A stretch of 64,000 nucleotides of DNA from Staphylococcus condimenti. GTDB taxonomy: Bacteria > Bacillota > Bacilli > Staphylococcales > Staphylococcaceae. Location: positions 1 through 64,000 of the forward strand of contig NZ_CP015114.1 of NCBI RefSeq assembly GCF_001618885.1, written 5' to 3'. The translations under genes were made by a program, and so were the position numbers. Within the stretch, counting starts at the first letter, position 1. Each line of letters starts with the position of its first letter. The notes below the pieces were generated by a model. It worked only from the letters and a program-made list of their open reading frames with translations. It was not told the DNA's origin and ran no database searches. Positions 20,240 through 30,075 of this stretch are shown here, piece after piece.

Positions 20240-21766
20240 ATGGCGAGTTCAATTGTATTAAAATTACTGAATATTACACATTACTATCGCAGAAAAAACC
20301 GAAAAAAATGGTATCTGCCTTACGGTTATGATGCTGAAGACATTGAATTGAATAATGTTTCATTATATATATACCAAGGGGAATCTTTAGGCATTATAGG
20401 TGAGCCGGGCGCTTCAAAAACTTTAATAGGCAGAATATTAGCAGGCGAAGTAAATCCTGATAAAGGACGCATGAACCGAACAGGCAGTTTGTTTTTTGGC
20501 GATTTGGAGGATAAGCATTTACATGAAGAAACAGTAGAAGCTTATGTACAAAATGCGGTAGAACTATTTACATACAAAGGTTCAGATCATAAGACAGAAC
20601 AAATCATTCGTTATGCAGGGTTGAATGATTTAAAAAACAAGGCTGTGTATCAATTAACTGAACGACAATATGCACAATTGATACTGAGCTTGGCGCGTAC
20701 TTCAAAAGCTGAAATTATAGTTTTCAATCATGTGCTTCATTATTTAGATGAAACATTTTTAGAGCGCGCGGTTGAGTTGGCAGATGATTACATTGATGAT
20801 GAATTAACAATAATAACAATCGACGATGACTTAAACGTTATTCGAAAAGTCAGTAACTATGCTGTTTGGATTTCTCATGGTCAAATGCGTATGGAAGGTC
20901 CTTTAAGCAGAGTGCTTCCAACTTTTACAGAACATGAAAATGACCGAAAATCACTGGAAACAGATGAAGAAAAGAAAAATTTCGATGTTGACTGGAAGAA
21001 AAAAAGAACAAGAATTCCTGAAATGACATACAATTTCAGACGAATAGAACGATATAAACACGCAAAACCTACACCTTTTTTAGCTAGAGTCATTGGTTGG
21101 AGTATTGCTTTAGCCTTAGGATTTATTATCACTGCAGCACTTCTTTTCACCAATCAAGGGATTGTGCAATTTGCGCAAAATACAGAGCAAACAAAATTAC
21201 AATCCAATTCTAAACAGGCCTTCGAGGATAAATTATCTTATGGTATTGTGACCGAAAAACAATTGAATGCTAAAGCTGAAAAAGGGAACAATACATTAAA
21301 AATTCCTCATTATGCTTTGGTAACGATTACTGGGGAAAATGACAATAAATATCGTATAGATGTTGATGGACAAGATTATGATACGAATAAAGGGAATATT
21401 CGATACTTTAATCCAGCTGGTTTATATGAATCACATGGTAAAGCTGCTTTAGAAGATTATATGAAATCAAATTATATTAACTACATTGATTTTTATAATA
21501 GTCATCTTGGACAATCCAAAGAAAAAGTAGAAAAATCATTGGTACCAGAAAAAGATAATCGATTTGTTGTGCCGATTACACAGCAACCAGTCAGTATGTT
21601 ATTTAACGATTCAAAACACCTTAGCGGTTTTGTCTATCCAATGGTTAATAAGGATAAGTTTAAGGATAAATTTAATGTTAAAAGTGATATTTGGATTTGC
21701 AAATCAGGAAAAGGTTACTATATTGCAGATATGAAAAATAACAAATGGATATATATAGAATTGTAG
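20240..21766 (+). CDS. TagH-like ABC ATPase with degenerate motifs and an external C-terminal domain
   Basis: A 508-residue fusion. Residues 1-225 form an ABC ATPase domain of the TagH/Wzt type, but the key motifs are altered: Walker A reads GEPGASKT (54-61) with Ser before the Lys, the signature is LTERQ (139-143) in place of LSGGQ, and Walker B reads IIVFNH (159-164) with no Asp-Glu. One membrane segment (about 287-305, GWSIALALGFIITAALLF) is followed by some 200 residues predicted outside the cell. Bacillus TagH has the same ABC-membrane-external layout. The neighbouring permease at 21777 starts eleven bases later. I infer a divergent export system for an envelope polymer; the substrate and ATPase activity are unknown. 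Confidence 0.7.
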   Translation: MASSIVLKLLNITHYYRRKNRKKWYLPYGYDAEDIELNNVSLYIYQGESLGIIGEPGASKTLIGRILAGEVNPDKGRMNRTGSLFFGDLEDKHLHEETVEAYVQNAVELFTYKGSDHKTEQIIRYAGLNDLKNKAVYQLTERQYAQLILSLARTSKAEIIVFNHVLHYLDETFLERAVELADDYIDDELTIITIDDDLNVIRKVSNYAVWISHGQMRMEGPLSRVLPTFTEHENDRKSLETDEEKKNFDVDWKKKRTRIPEMTYNFRRIERYKHAKPTPFLARVIGWSIALALGFIITAALLFTNQGIVQFAQNTEQTKLQSNSKQAFEDKLSYGIVTEKQLNAKAEKGNNTLKIPHYALVTITGENDNKYRIDVDGQDYDTNKGNIRYFNPAGLYESHGKAALEDYMKSNYINYIDFYNSHLGQSKEKVEKSLVPEKDNRFVVPITQQPVSMLFNDSKHLSGFVYPMVNKDKFKDKFNVKSDIWICKSGKGYYIADMKNNKWIYIEL

Positions 21767-21776
21767 GTGGAGCATT

Positions 21777-22628
21777 ATGATAGATAAAATTATTAATAAT
21801 ACAATCAATTTTTACCATAGCTTACCGCAATTACTTAGACATTTAGGCGGCAGTTTAAAAAGAAATTGGAAATGGTTAGTTGCACCTTTAGTAACATCAA
21901 TTATCTTGTTGGTTATCATGCTGATAGGGTTTAAAATCAATAAAACTACTGAAGAAACGCAAGCAGTTTGGTATTATCGCTATATCGGTTTAATAACATT
22001 ACTATGGACACTTGTGACACTTTACTTCAATATCATGCGTTATCGTAGAGATTACTATGAATATAAAAACTTTGATTATCCTGTTTCATTTAAGACAATC
22101 ATTTATACAGTGATTTTTTCCATAGGATTATTAATCTCAATTGGTGTAGTAGTATTTGCTAAGCCGGTGAACTTAGACAGTTCATTTATTGCGATTGCAT
22201 TTTATTGGTTCATGTGGAATGTATTTATTATTTTAGTATCACAGGTATTAGGTTTAATTCGCATGGTCAGTCGATATAAATTATTTGATGTCATTTTATA
22301 TATCATGTTTGCGGTAATGTTTTTGACGGTTCCTATTATCTTTATTCCTTCTGAGAAACCATCAATTTTAATGCATATATTAATGTTGAATCCACTCTTT
22401 TACCTTGTTTCTGGTATAGAGGAAGCGGTTATTATAGGTATTAATAGTTTAGGCAACCTGCCTTATCATGTTTATTTCTTAGTTTGGATTGGAATTGCGG
22501 GATTATTACTTTACATATTCCGACCGCATATTGCTTATGAAAAATTTAGAATGACACGTAATCGTTCTATTCATTTAAAAAATACTGCTGATCCTGAAAA
22601 AGTAAAATCAACTAATATAACAAATTAA
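21777..22628 (+). CDS. TagG/Wzm-like ABC-2 membrane protein, partner of the preceding ATPase
   Basis: A 283-residue membrane protein with six predicted segments (starting around WLVAPLVTSIILLVIMLIGF, then YIGLITLLWTLVTLYFNI, TVIFSIGLLISIGVVVFA, IAFYWFMWNVFIILVSQVLGL, VILYIMFAVMFLTVPIIF and YFLVWIGIAGLLLYIF). The LMLNPLFYLVSGIEEAVI stretch before the last segment resembles the NP-x-YY/FYxVxG motif of polysaccharide ABC-2 permeases such as TagG. GGTGGA precedes ATG 21777. With 20240-21766 it forms a two-gene exporter-like unit ending in a strong terminator. Confidence 0.65.
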   Translation: MIDKIINNTINFYHSLPQLLRHLGGSLKRNWKWLVAPLVTSIILLVIMLIGFKINKTTEETQAVWYYRYIGLITLLWTLVTLYFNIMRYRRDYYEYKNFDYPVSFKTIIYTVIFSIGLLISIGVVVFAKPVNLDSSFIAIAFYWFMWNVFIILVSQVLGLIRMVSRYKLFDVILYIMFAVMFLTVPIIFIPSEKPSILMHILMLNPLFYLVSGIEEAVIIGINSLGNLPYHVYFLVWIGIAGLLLYIFRPHIAYEKFRMTRNRSIHLKNTADPEKVKSTNITN

Positions 22629-22629
22629 G

Positions 22630-22664
22630 AAAACGGAGTGGACGCTAAATCCACTCCGTTTTTT
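22630..22664. terminator. Bidirectional terminator, ABC permease / YfhP
   Basis: Perfect 13-bp stem AAAACGGAGTGGA/TCCACTCCGTTTT between convergent genes, with flanking A and T runs. Confidence 0.88.
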
Positions 22665-22665
22665 A

Positions 22666-23649
22666 TTAATGTGCATATAATTTTTTTATCAGTTTTTGTT
22701 CGCTGAACACCCAGCCTGTATAAGAATGTTTAATATTCATATCCTTATCTAAATGAGCAATTGCAACAAAAGAATAATGGTCATTTTTTAAATATCTTAA
22801 ATCAATAAAGCGCACCTCATAGATATTATCGCTTAATTGTCTAGCATCCCATCGATAAATAGATGAGAAATTTAAAAAGGCTTTAATATTTGGATCTTTT
22901 CGTAATGAGGTCATTAATGCTTCATCAGGAAATTCTTGGCGTTTTACTTTATCCGCAAATACGATATTTCGACCATAACTTTTTCCTACATAATCATGTG
23001 TTGCTGTTTGAACAGCTACACGCCATTCCATAAATTTTATAGTAGGAGCTACGAAAACTTTTACTAAGTGGGCTTTATCCTGGCTGCTTACCATGCGAAG
23101 CACTTGTTTTTTAATAGCAGATCGGAAAATAAAACGAACAACATAGTAAAAGAAAAGAATAATAAATATTGGAAAAAATACTGCATAAGCGTTTAATCCA
23201 AATGCCCATAGTACAATTCCTAAGCACCATAATATAAAAATATAAGGATCGAACGTATTAATCACACTTAATTGTATCCATTTATTCGAAAAAGGACGTA
23301 ATGCTTGAGTACCGTATGAATTAAATATATCAACAAAGACATGGAGGAATACTCCGAGTTGGGCCCAAAGCCAAATATGCATCGGATTTACGCCTTTTGA
23401 AAAAGTAAATACTAATAAAGTAATTAAAATCGGCCATAAAAGTGTGAAAGGGATTGAATGTGTTATCCCTCTGTGATTAGATATATAGGCAGCATTATTT
23501 TTAAGTTTTAAAACGGTATCGCTGTCAGGGATTAGTGAACTGGCAATTAGTGTAGTTGCAGCAACACCAAAATGACCCGACATAGATGGGTCATGCATCG
23601 CTAATGCAGTAAGACCAATACCCATCACTATATGTGTTCCTGTATCCAT
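22666..23649 (-). CDS. YfhP-like membrane-bound metal-dependent hydrolase (DUF457)
   Basis: A 327-residue membrane protein of the YdjM/DUF457 family. The N-terminal MDTGTHIVMGIGLTALA, then SSLIPDSDTVLK and HRGITHSIPFTLLWPI carry the conserved His and Asp that define the putative hydrolase site; FVDIFNSYGTQALRPFS follows. About five membrane segments lie in the first 190 residues, and the rest is soluble. In Bacillus subtilis the counterpart yfhP lies next to mutY, as here. The substrate is unknown. Confidence 0.85.
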   Translation of the reverse strand: MDTGTHIVMGIGLTALAMHDPSMSGHFGVAATTLIASSLIPDSDTVLKLKNNAAYISNHRGITHSIPFTLLWPILITLLVFTFSKGVNPMHIWLWAQLGVFLHVFVDIFNSYGTQALRPFSNKWIQLSVINTFDPYIFILWCLGIVLWAFGLNAYAVFFPIFIILFFYYVVRFIFRSAIKKQVLRMVSSQDKAHLVKVFVAPTIKFMEWRVAVQTATHDYVGKSYGRNIVFADKVKRQEFPDEALMTSLRKDPNIKAFLNFSSIYRWDARQLSDNIYEVRFIDLRYLKNDHYSFVAIAHLDKDMNIKHSYTGWVFSEQKLIKKLYAH

Positions 23650-23752
23650 AATCGTTCACTCATTTCAAATAGTCTTATATCTATTATAAATGATAAACTG
23701 AAATAACAAAATTGATAAAGCTGTTTAAGACGCAAAGGAGAAATATGTATAT

Positions 23753-24811
23753 ATGCTACAGCCTGATACTTTCAAAGATGATATTTTAAATTGGTTCAAA
23801 ATAAATCAACGAGAAATGCCATGGCGAGAAACAACCAATCCGTATTACATATGGATAAGTGAAGTAATGCTTCAACAAACACAAGTGAAAACAGTCATTG
23901 ATTATTACCATCGATTTACAGAAAGGTTTCCTACTATAGAAGATTTGAGTATGGCAGAACAAGATGAAGTGCTGAAATATTGGGAAGGGCTCGGTTATTA
24001 TAGCAGAGCTCGCAATTTTCATACTGCAATTCAAGAAGTAGCTGAATCTTATCACGGAAAAGTACCCGACAACCCTGAGGTTTTTGAGAAGCTTAAAGGA
24101 GTGGGGCCTTATACTAAAGCAGCAGTAATGAGTATAGCATTTGATTTGCCATTGCCTACCGTGGATGGAAATGTTTTTCGTGTATGGTCTCGATTGAATA
24201 ATGATTTCAGTGATACAGCAAAACAATCTACAAGAAAAGCTTTCGAAAATGAATTGATGCCTTATGTTGAAACTGAAGCGGGCCAATTCAATCAAGCAAT
24301 GATGGAATTAGGGGCATTGATATGCACACCGAAATCACCGCTTTGTTTGTTATGTCCGGTACAATCTCATTGTGAAGCATTTCAAGAAGGTACTGTAGAA
24401 AAATTGCCTGTTAAAATCAAAAAAGTTAAAAAGAAAACTGTACACCAAGATTGTTTTATAATCCAAAATGAAAAAGGGGAATACTTGATAGAACAAAGAC
24501 AAGCAAAACTGTTGAATGGTATGTGGGAGTTTCCGATGTATGAACAGGAAGAAAGTGAACAAAAATTGAATGCTTTGCTGGATGAAAACATAGAAGTTCC
24601 AGATAAACCAATTTTTCAACTAAAACATCAATTCACACATTTAACATGGAATATAAAAGTCTACGAAATTAAAGAAGAAATTTCTTCAGATCATTTCACT
24701 TTAAACTCTCAATTCCGTTGGTTGAAATTATCTGAAAGAAATCAGTTTAATTTCCCGGCTTCCATGCATAAGATATTAGATTATCTTGAAAAGGAAAATA
24801 ACAAAGACTGA
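23753..24811 (+). CDS. mutY: A/G-specific adenine DNA glycosylase MutY
   Basis: Removes adenine mispaired with 8-oxoguanine. In the 352-residue protein, the catalytic Glu lies in WISEVMLQQTQVKTVIDYY, the helix-hairpin-helix is LKGVGPYTKAAVMSIAF, and the Asp is in PTVDGNVFRVWSR. The iron-sulfur cysteines follow the C-x6-C-x2-C-x5-C pattern (CTPKSPLCLLCPVQSHC). The C-terminal NUDIX-like domain (about 230-350) recognises 8-oxoG. AAAGGAG precedes ATG 23753. Confidence 0.96.
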   Translation: MLQPDTFKDDILNWFKINQREMPWRETTNPYYIWISEVMLQQTQVKTVIDYYHRFTERFPTIEDLSMAEQDEVLKYWEGLGYYSRARNFHTAIQEVAESYHGKVPDNPEVFEKLKGVGPYTKAAVMSIAFDLPLPTVDGNVFRVWSRLNNDFSDTAKQSTRKAFENELMPYVETEAGQFNQAMMELGALICTPKSPLCLLCPVQSHCEAFQEGTVEKLPVKIKKVKKKTVHQDCFIIQNEKGEYLIEQRQAKLLNGMWEFPMYEQEESEQKLNALLDENIEVPDKPIFQLKHQFTHLTWNIKVYEIKEEISSDHFTLNSQFRWLKLSERNQFNFPASMHKILDYLEKENNKD

Positions 24812-24838
24812 GAAGGCCAAGCCTTTATGTTATAATAA

Positions 24839-25420
<582 letters not shown>

Positions 25421-25592
25421 TACAAAGCAGATTTCTTTATTCTCTATATAGAATTTCATTATAATGGCTATATTATTATATACGGTATAAAACGGGGTTT
25501 GAACTCAAGCTTGAAAAAGCAAGGTTCAGCCTCGTTGATTTTTGAAAGCATTCATTTAAAATGGATGAATTGTAAGGGAGGATAAGAATAAA

Positions 25593-27329
25593 ATGATACG
25601 CAGATATCTAAAATTTGTTAAACCGTATAAATGGCGTATCATAGCTACGATAATCATTGGGATAATCAAATTCGGCATTCCGATGCTAATCCCTTTACTT
25701 ATTAAATATGCTATTGATGGTGTTATAAATAATCACGATATAACGACACATGAAAAAATGATGCGCTTAGCAATTTCCATTGGTATTGCTTTATTTATTT
25801 TTGCGGTACTTAGACCACCGATTGAATATGCAAGGCAATATTTAGCACAATGGACAAGTAATAAGATACTCTATGATATTCGAAAACGATTATATGATCA
25901 CTTACAAGCACTCAGTGCACGTTTTTATTCGAATAATAAAGCAGGAGAGGTCATTTCACGTGTTATTAACGACGTAGAACAAACGAAAGATTTTATTTTA
26001 ACAGGACTTATGAATATATGGTTGGATTGTGTCACAATCATTATTGCTTTATCCATCATGTTCTTCTTAGATGTTAAATTGACACTTGCTGCAATGTTTA
26101 TTTTCCCGTTTTATATTTTGACAGTGTATTATTTCTTTGGAAGATTACGAGGTTTAACGAGAGAACGTTCTCAAGCATTAGCAGAAGTTCAAGGGTTCTT
26201 ACATGAAAGAGTTCAAGGTATTTCAGTAATCAAAAGTTTCGCTATTGAAAAGAACGAAGCGGAAAATTTTGATAAACGAAATAAACATTTCTTGCATCGT
26301 GCATTTAAGCATACACGTTGGAATGCTTATTCATTTGCAGCCATTAATACAGTTACTGACTTAGGTCCGATTATTGTCATTGGTGTTGGTGGTTATTTAG
26401 CTGTAAACGGTTCTATTACAGTAGGTACACTTGCAGCATTTGTAGGTTATTTAGAACAATTATTTGGACCATTGCGCCGTCTTGTTTCTTCATTTACAAC
26501 TTTAACGCAAAGTTTTGCTTCAATGGATCGTGTGTTCCAATTATTAGATGAAGATTACGATGTGAAAGATGAACCGTACGCTAAGCCGATTAAGATAGAG
26601 AACGGTGATATTGATATTCAAAATGTTTCATTCCGTTATAATCAATATGCACCGAAAGTTCTAGATAATATTTCATTAAATGTGAAACATGGAGAAACTG
26701 TTGCATTTGTCGGTATGTCAGGTGGCGGGAAATCTACTTTAATTAATTTGATTCCTAGATTTTATGATGTTACTGAAGGTGAAATTACTATTGACAATCA
26801 CCCAGTTAAAAATTTCTTGTTATCAAGCTTGCGTAATCAAATCGGTTTAGTACAGCAAGATAACATATTATTCTCAGATACAATTAGAGAAAATATTTTG
26901 CTCGGTAAACCTGGAGCGAGCGATGAGGAAGTAATTGAAGCAGCAAAACTTGCTAATGCACATGATTTTATTATGAGCTTAACGGATGGATATGAGACGG
27001 AAGTAGGGGAACGCGGTGTGAAATTGTCAGGTGGTCAAAAACAACGTATTTCTCTTGCGCGTATTTTCTTAAATAATCCGCCTATTATTATTTTAGATGA
27101 AGCAACAAGTGCTTTAGATTTAGAAAGTGAAGCCATTATTCAAGAAGCATTAACCCATCTAAGCGAAAATAGAACTACATTAATCGTTGCGCATAGACTT
27201 TCAACGATTACACATGCAGATAAAATTGTAGTAATAGAAAACGGACATATTATTGAAACTGGTACACATCAAGAATTACTTGCAAAACAAGGTGCTTACC
27301 ATCATCTTTATACAATTCAAGATCTATAA
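25593..27329 (+). CDS. Sav1866-type multidrug ABC exporter (fused half-transporter)
   Basis: A 578-residue half-transporter that works as a homodimer. Six membrane helices lie in residues 15-320, and the ATPase follows: Walker [10 protein letters not shown] near residue 374, Q-loop [11 protein letters not shown], signature LSGGQKQR, Walker [13 protein letters not shown] and H-loop IVAHRLSTI. All catalytic residues are present. It is very close to S. aureus Sav1866, the structural model for ABC drug exporters. AAGGGAGGAT precedes ATG 25593. An ISL3 element is inserted exactly at its stop codon; the target duplication keeps the stop intact. Confidence 0.95.
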   Translation: MIRRYLKFVKPYKWRIIATIIIGIIKFGIPMLIPLLIKYAIDGVINNHDITTHEKMMRLAISIGIALFIFAVLRPPIEYARQYLAQWTSNKILYDIRKRLYDHLQALSARFYSNNKAGEVISRVINDVEQTKDFILTGLMNIWLDCVTIIIALSIMFFLDVKLTLAAMFIFPFYILTVYYFFGRLRGLTRERSQALAEVQGFLHERVQGISVIKSFAIEKNEAENFDKRNKHFLHRAFKHTRWNAYSFAAINTVTDLGPIIVIGVGGYLAVNGSITVGTLAAFVGYLEQLFGPLRRLVSSFTTLTQSFASMDRVFQLLDEDYDVKDEPYAKPIKIENGDIDIQNVSFRYNQYAPKVLDNISLNVKHGETVAFVGMSGGGKSTLINLIPRFYDVTEGEITIDNHPVKNFLLSSLRNQIGLVQQDNILFSDTIRENILLGKPGASDEEVIEAAKLANAHDFIMSLTDGYETEVGERGVKLSGGQKQRISLARIFLNNPPIIILDEATSALDLESEAIIQEALTHLSENRTTLIVAHRLSTITHADKIVVIENGHIIETGTHQELLAKQGAYHHLYTIQDL

Positions 27330-27332
27330 AAA
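27325..27332 (+). repeat. Left 8-bp target-site duplication of the ISL3 element
   Basis: TATAAAAA immediately before the left inverted repeat, identical to 28813-28820. It contains the TAA stop codon of the ABC exporter gene (27327-27329). Confidence 0.9.
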
Positions 27333-28812
27333 GGCTCTCTGTCAAATAGGACTGGTGGCTCAAATTATAGAGGTTAAGCAGCTTTTAGCTGCTTAATCTC
27401 TTTTTTAGGATTCGAGGAAAAAAGTCTCGTACATAAAATAATACGATTGCGCAAATTAGTGAAGTTTTTATAACCGAAAGAAACCCTTTTTATCAGTTTG
27501 ATCTTATTATTAATACCTTCGAGCGGACCGTTGGTCAGATTCGAATATTCCAAAGTATTCAGTACCATGTCATGATAATTTTTAAGTGTTCTGATGGAAA
27601 TTTGAAGTTTGGGGGCGATGTTTCCCATGGTTATTGCCTGTATGGTTGATGTATATAACTGTTCATCATTTTCTTTTAAAGCGTAACGCAGCTGATGGAC
27701 ATAGTGATGCGTGTTTAACAATTTATCATCAAAATCCAATAAGAAATCTACGATTCCTTTGGTTGTTTTCCATTGTTTGAACAGCGGAACTTTATTATAT
27801 TCGAACATCTCCAATTGTTCATAAGGCTTCAAAATCAGTTTCCAGTAACGCTTATATTTATTGTAAAGCGGTCTGTCGTTATTTCGGAAAGTATTCATAA
27901 CACTGACACGAGTCATATTCAAAGCACGATTCAATGATTGTACAATATGGAATCGGTCTATAATAATTTTGGCATTAGGGAATACTTCGTTGATCAAAGA
28001 CATATAAGGTTCGTACATATCGATAGATACCGTCTTCACACGTTGTCTTTCAGCTAGTGAATAACGATAAAAGTGCGTTTTCAGAGCTGCCAATCTGCGA
28101 TCGGGAACAATATCTACGATACGGTGGGTCACGGCATCAGCATAAATAAAACTCATATTATGGCTGACATGTTTGACACTTTTGAATTCATCCATCATTA
28201 AATGTTCAGGCAAAGCGCTGAATGGCTTTTGAGCAATCTGAGAAGCAGCTTTATCTATTATCCGAGCAACTGTAGAAGCCCCGACAGCACAAGATTCAGC
28301 AATTGACTTTTGAGAACGGATTTCGGTAGCTTTCTGCAAAACAGCTAAACGGGTATTATCCGAAATATGGCAATGTCTTTCAACTGTTTTTGTTTCAGCA
28401 GTGAAGTGCGTACAGCAGTGCTTACAGTAAAAACGCTGCTTCTTCAGGTTCAAATAGGCTTGTCTTTCAGATACCTTAGGTATCGTAATACGGGAATTCT
28501 TCATTCCATTTTTTATAATGGAGTGGTCGATATTTTTAAATCCGCAGTTTTCGCAGTGTTCAGGTACGTACGTCATTTTTCCAAAGTAGAATAGACATGT
28601 TTTTCCTTTATACTCTTTTTCTTCAATCTTAGTGTCGAATTCTATATTTTTATCTTTAATTCCCAGTGTAGTTGATATAAAATGATTCATAGGCGCAACT
28701 TATCTCCTTTAATTTGGGTTTGGTCACTTTAAATTATAGAGATAATTGCGCTATTTTTATATCAAAAAATCGGACGAGTGATTTTCTCACCAGTCCGATT
28801 TAGTATAGAACC
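27333..28812 (-). mobile_element. ISL3-family insertion sequence (IS1181-like), complete, 1480 bp
   Basis: The ends are 25-base imperfect inverted repeats: 27333-27357 starts GGCTCTCTGTCAAATAGG and 28788-28812, read in reverse, starts GGTTCTATACTAAATCGG, matching at 19 of 25 positions. Both are flanked by the direct repeat TATAAAAA; 8-bp duplications are typical of ISL3. One intact transposase lies inside. The right end also forms a long hairpin (about 28767-28802). Confidence 0.93.
27374..28690 (-). CDS. ISL3-family transposase
   Basis: A 438-residue transposase, intact. The N-terminal zinc-binding part has CENCGFK and CKHCCTHF. A helix-turn-helix follows (KSIAESCAVGASTVARIIDKA). The DDE catalytic domain includes MDEFKSVKH, KTVSIDMYEPYMSLINEVFPNAKIIIDRFHIVQ and, near the end, LTNGPLEGINNKIKLIKRVSFGYKNF. 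The size and motifs match ISL3/IS1181-group enzymes of staphylococci. It starts at ATG 28690. Confidence 0.94.
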   Translation of the reverse strand: MNHFISTTLGIKDKNIEFDTKIEEKEYKGKTCLFYFGKMTYVPEHCENCGFKNIDHSIIKNGMKNSRITIPKVSERQAYLNLKKQRFYCKHCCTHFTAETKTVERHCHISDNTRLAVLQKATEIRSQKSIAESCAVGASTVARIIDKAASQIAQKPFSALPEHLMMDEFKSVKHVSHNMSFIYADAVTHRIVDIVPDRRLAALKTHFYRYSLAERQRVKTVSIDMYEPYMSLINEVFPNAKIIIDRFHIVQSLNRALNMTRVSVMNTFRNNDRPLYNKYKRYWKLILKPYEQLEMFEYNKVPLFKQWKTTKGIVDFLLDFDDKLLNTHHYVHQLRYALKENDEQLYTSTIQAITMGNIAPKLQISIRTLKNYHDMVLNTLEYSNLTNGPLEGINNKIKLIKRVSFGYKNFTNLRNRIILCTRLFSSNPKKEIKQLKAA

Positions 28813-28820
28813 TATAAAAA
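28813..28820 (+). repeat. Right 8-bp target-site duplication of the ISL3 element
   Basis: TATAAAAA immediately after the right inverted repeat; the copy of 27325-27332. Confidence 0.9.
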
Positions 28821-28862
28821 AAGGAGTATAACCGCAATGTTTCAGCGGTTATACTCCTTTTT
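28819..28862. terminator. Bidirectional terminator displaced from the exporter gene by the IS
   Basis: Stem AAAAGGAGTATAACCGC with GCGGTTATACTCCTTTT. It would have lain directly after the Sav1866-type gene before the insertion and still serves the convergent FUSC gene. Confidence 0.88.
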
Positions 28863-28864
28863 AA

Positions 28865-29965
28865 TTATAAATCTAAATCTTCATCATCAATTTCTATTTC
28901 AGAATCATCTTTATGATATTCAAAATAACTTAAAACTAATCGATCTAAATGTTCTAAATCGTTACTTAATTCTTCGATTGCTGATATGATTTGCATCAAA
29001 TTTGAAACAGAGTAAACGGATTCAGGTTTATGTTCCACCATTTCTTGTTTGAATGCTTCTATCAATTCAATTTTTTGCGGATTATCTACAGGCATTTGAA
29101 AGTTTTCATAATCATAGCGTGCTTTTTGAGCAATACTCAACATAATCTGATCATAAGAAGTCATTAAGTCATCGAGTTCTAATTTGATTTGCAGCATCAA
29201 ATCATTGCTGGCTTGGTGCAAATCATTTTGATATCGATGCATTCTCCTTAAGACATCATAAGCACGTCTTGTTGTTATAACAACTTGTCTGAAAATGATT
29301 TTTTTACGGTTCAATTCGGGTAGATGCTTTTTAAACAAGGGTCGTTCTTCCTTATAGTAATCAAAAAGTTGATCCAAATTTTGCAACCGTTTCTTTATTG
29401 TCTGAGTATCTTCTTTTACATGATGATATTCTGTTGTGTCATTCAGCACTAATTTAATCCACTTAAACACATCGTTTGCGATGTTCATTGAATTATAATA
29501 TAGTTTCGTTTCATATTTTGGCGGAAAGAATGCTACATTAACAAAAAATGAACTGAAAACACCGATCATCACTAAAACAAATCGAAAGAATGCAGCAGCA
29601 TAGAAATTGCCTGTTGTACTTCCTTGACCCATGATTATTAATGCGGTAACTGTGGCAAGGGTTGCAACATGTTGTAATTTGAATTGGAATAACATTGCTA
29701 TAAGTATGATTACTGTAGCACCCATTATAATAATGTTATCTCCGAATAAGCTGACCATAATAACAGCTAAAATTGCGCCGATTACATTACCTTGGAACTG
29801 GTCTTTTATCGTTTTATAAGAACGATAAACACTTGGTTGCATAGCAACGATGGCACCAATACCAGCAACAGTCGGCAATCCCGCACTTTTTGGAAGTAAG
29901 GATGCAATCAGCATCGCAAATACAATAGCAATTCCCGTCTTAAATATTCTGGCACCTAATTTCAA
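28865..29965 (-). CDS. FUSC-family (aromatic acid exporter-like) membrane protein, second copy
   Basis: A 366-residue protein with an N-terminal bundle of five or six membrane segments (ARIFKTGIAIVFAMLIASLLP, then VAGIGAIVAMQPSVYRSYKT, GNVIGAILAVIMVSLFGDNI, IIMGATVIILIAMLFQF and others up to about residue 150) and a long helical cytosolic C-terminus with an acidic end (DDSEIEIDDEDLDL). It has the same architecture as the protein at 3912-4898 but is not a close duplicate. Substrate unknown. It is monocistronic. Confidence 0.8.
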   Translation of the reverse strand: MKLGARIFKTGIAIVFAMLIASLLPKSAGLPTVAGIGAIVAMQPSVYRSYKTIKDQFQGNVIGAILAVIMVSLFGDNIIIMGATVIILIAMLFQFKLQHVATLATVTALIIMGQGSTTGNFYAAAFFRFVLVMIGVFSSFFVNVAFFPPKYETKLYYNSMNIANDVFKWIKLVLNDTTEYHHVKEDTQTIKKRLQNLDQLFDYYKEERPLFKKHLPELNRKKIIFRQVVITTRRAYDVLRRMHRYQNDLHQASNDLMLQIKLELDDLMTSYDQIMLSIAQKARYDYENFQMPVDNPQKIELIEAFKQEMVEHKPESVYSVSNLMQIISAIEELSNDLEHLDRLVLSYFEYHKDDSEIEIDDEDLDL

Positions 29966-30075
29966 ATTTTTTTGTGCTCCTTTTTACCTATTTATAAACG
30001 GATTTATGATGAAATTTCTTTCAACAATAATAACGTATAATAAAGTTATACAATGATTGATTACGAATTTCAAGT

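Noticed and set aside
25490..25545. Imperfect hairpin between ntdP and the Sav1866-type gene
   Set aside because: The arms (GGTTTGAAC and GTTCAGCC) pair badly and there is no clear T-run, so it is not called as terminator or riboswitch.
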